Shown in pieces: positions 62,651 to 64,000 of a stretch of DNA of 64,000 nt (positions within the stretch are counted from its first letter, which is position 1; each line of letters opens with the position of its first letter). Below the pieces are notes generated by a model. That model worked only from the letters and a program-made list of their open reading frames with translations, did no database searches and was not told the DNA's origin. The stretch covers positions 1 to 64,000 of the forward strand of contig CAJOGN010000032.1 in assembly GCA_905234245.1 (NCBI GenBank), read 5' to 3'. Made by a program: the position numbers and the translations under genes. Origin of the DNA: an uncultured Lachnospiraceae bacterium (GTDB lineage Bacteria; Bacillota; Clostridia; Lachnospirales; Lachnospiraceae).

Positions 62651-63760
62651 TTAGTCTGGCTCTGCGTCCTTCTCTTTCTTGCCAGTAAGATTGATAATAT
62701 CATTACTAATCTTACGAACAGTTTCTGAAGGAACGTAATTCTCCTTATTAAAGAAGAAATAATATAATTTAGATACGTTAGACTCCAATGTACATGGTAC
62801 CAACAAATACCCTTTTGATGAACCACCATCATAGCCAGCCTTATCAAATGGGAAGCCTGATGTTGCTCCAAGATTATAATCTCTCATATATGTTGCAAGT
62901 GCAGCTATCTCTGTAGGAGAGAGACTTGTGGAAATCTCCTTCAATACATTGTCATCTGTTGCTAGCTTAAGAGCTTGAGATGCACTCATATTCTTAATCT
63001 TATTAACCATCTGAGACATAACAGTTCTCTGTCTCTCAGCTCGCTTGAAGTCTCCTCCGGCCGTAGAACGAATTCTACAATATGCTGTTGCCTCTACACC
63101 GTTAAGTGTCTGAAGGCCAGGCGCAACACCATCAGAACTCTTGCCTGTAACGCTGGCAACCTCACCAATATAGCCACCGTAATCACCAACAACATTATTC
63201 ATATACTTACACTCTTCAGGTGTAAGATTAATCTCTATTCCACCAAGGTCATCAATTACGTCAACTAACGCATTAAAATCAACAGCGACGTATTCTTGGA
63301 TATTCAAGTCAAGATTCCTATTAAGCATCTCTAATGCGGCTTCAGGACCACCATTCTGATATGCCGAATTACATTTCAAAATCAAATCCTTATTCTTGAT
63401 ATTCATCTTAAGGGATGTGTCTCGATATAAAGAAATTACCCTGACTTCTTTGGTGTCATTGTTGATACAAGCAATCATTATACTATCTGAGTGTCCTGTA
63501 TCGTAGTCACCATTAGATCTGTTGTCTACGCCAAACAACGCTATGCATTGATAGCCTTGAAGCAAAGCAATTGTATCTTTATCTAAATCATTCTTGCCGA
63601 TATCCTTAAGCTTGTTAAAATCAATCAATCCGAATTTTAACCATAACACCAAGAAAGCAATTACGAGAACTAGGATTATTACTTCTACAATAATAAGTAT
63701 CTTCCTTCTCTTCCTTCTCTTCTGCTTCTTAGTTAATGGCTGTTTTATTTTCTTAGACAT
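62651..63760 (-). CDS. LytR-CpsA-Psr (LCP) family glycopolymer transferase
   Basis: Transfers lipid-linked glycopolymers to peptidoglycan outside the membrane. 369 aa: a short, very basic cytosolic tail (KKQKRRKRRK), one membrane segment (~22-44), then the LCP domain (~75-290). The domain shows LFGVDNRSNGDYDTGHSDSIMIACIN with conserved Asp/Arg, VISLYRDTSLKM and the later RIRSTAGGDFKRAERQR. It is the likely attachment enzyme for the polysaccharides made in this window. It starts 22 bp after the veg stop with a weak ribosome site, so it may be read with veg. Confidence 0.92.
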   Translation of the reverse strand: MSKKIKQPLTKKQKRRKRRKILIIVEVIILVLVIAFLVLWLKFGLIDFNKLKDIGKNDLDKDTIALLQGYQCIALFGVDNRSNGDYDTGHSDSIMIACINNDTKEVRVISLYRDTSLKMNIKNKDLILKCNSAYQNGGPEAALEMLNRNLDLNIQEYVAVDFNALVDVIDDLGGIEINLTPEECKYMNNVVGDYGGYIGEVASVTGKSSDGVAPGLQTLNGVEATAYCRIRSTAGGDFKRAERQRTVMSQMVNKIKNMSASQALKLATDDNVLKEISTSLSPTEIAALATYMRDYNLGATSGFPFDKAGYDGGSSKGYLLVPCTLESNVSKLYYFFFNKENYVPSETVRKISNDIINLTGKKEKDAEPD

Positions 63761-63782
63761 ATTCTATACCTATAGAAGCTAA

Positions 63783-64000
63783 CTAACAAAGCTTCATTCT
63801 AATATCCTTAGTAATAATATCAGTGTAGCTAAATGAAAGCAACTGCGCTGGTTTATCATCATCCTTGTCTTCCACTAATATTGTAAACACACTTGGGTAC
63901 GCCCCTTGAATCACTCCTTCTTGTATATCAATCTTGTTGCGGCCCTTATCTAGTTGAATTATTACCTTGCTGCCGCATTGCTGCTTCACTGAAGCACGTA
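63783..64000 (-). CDS. veg: Veg family protein, N-terminus cut by the window edge
   Basis: The readable part matches the C-terminal ~70 residues of Bacillus Veg (RSL..G..., GRxKI, then the diagnostic GVIxGAYPSVFTI and SFSYTDIITKDIRMKL). The ORF-track start is a GTG, but the frame stays open to the end of the window (RASVKQQCG), where Veg normally continues, so I treat the gene as partial. Veg is a small cytosolic protein linked to biofilm control in Bacillus; its mechanism is unclear. Confidence 0.85.
   Translation of the reverse strand, partial: RASVKQQCGSKVIIQLDKGRNKIDIQEGVIQGAYPSVFTILVEDKDDDKPAQLLSFSYTDIITKDIRMKLC

Noticed and set aside
1-64000. CRISPR array, prophage, integrase or insertion-sequence transposase
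   Set aside because: No regularly spaced repeats with unique spacers, no phage or recombinase proteins; the only tandem repeat (52251-52370) has no spacers.

Overview
The window looks like a chromosomal stretch of a low-GC, Gram-positive anaerobe of the Clostridia, most likely a Lachnospiraceae member (Roseburia/Butyrivibrio/Agathobacter-like). This rests on AT-rich codon use, strong AAGGAGG-type ribosome sites, consensus sigma-A promoters, a Veg protein, LytR-CpsA-Psr and NlpC/P60 wall enzymes, DUF6020/DUF2142/DUF2304 membrane proteins and the absence of outer-membrane genes. The genus assignment is inference. Most genes lie on the minus strand.

Layout. (1) 1-3.4 kb: glycerol use, with gldA then a two-domain dihydroxyacetone kinase, followed by a likely minus-strand structured RNA. 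(2) 3.5-9.1 kb: a polysaccharide operon of a Wzy/O-antigen-ligase-like protein, a Wzz-like protein with a degenerate kinase-like tail, and a CapD/FlaA1-type nucleotide-sugar dehydratase. (3) 9.1-18.9 kb: mixed genes, including a histidine phosphatase beside gene remnants, an NlpC/P60 endopeptidase, trxB, a YjfB-like small protein, ridA, a CvfB-like S1 protein, an acyl-ACP thioesterase, tRNA-Gln(CTG), apgM, hom and an alpha/beta hydrolase. (4) 18.9-49.1 kb: a large surface-glycan locus. It holds polyprenyl-phosphate and multi-domain GT2 glycosyltransferases, a Wzm/Wzt-type ABC exporter, a kinase-like and a methyltransferase-like protein, an acyltransferase, several large membrane proteins, and four secreted proteins that share one C-terminal repeat module. 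(5) 49-57 kb: rmlC, rmlA, a DUF2804 protein, an HdeD-like protein, a DUF2142 protein, glf and a GT2, pointing to a glycan with rhamnose and galactofuranose. (6) 57-64 kb: a frameshifted trkH, nth, a second histidine phosphatase, another GT2, an HtrA protease, an LCP-family transferase and the truncated veg gene.

How it fits together: nucleotide sugars (RmlA/RmlC, Glf, CapD-like) feed GT2 enzymes. Chains are exported by the ABC transporter and/or a Wzy-type route, may be modified by the acyltransferase, and may be attached to the wall by the LCP enzyme. An amidase, a glucosaminidase, an SGNH esterase and a transglutaminase-like protein all end in the same ~45-residue repeat array, which I infer is a surface or glycan attachment module.

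The intergenic DNA is rich in structure. Family B is six hairpins with unrelated stems but a shared ~19-nt loop. Family A is a ~40-bp palindrome in four copies, one nested inside a family B hairpin. Family C is REP-like palindromes around htrA. There is also a single ~237-bp long inverted repeat. Three genes (a GT-C-like membrane protein, a transglutaminase-like protein and trkH) carry frameshifts, which could be real decay, reversible variation or sequencing error.
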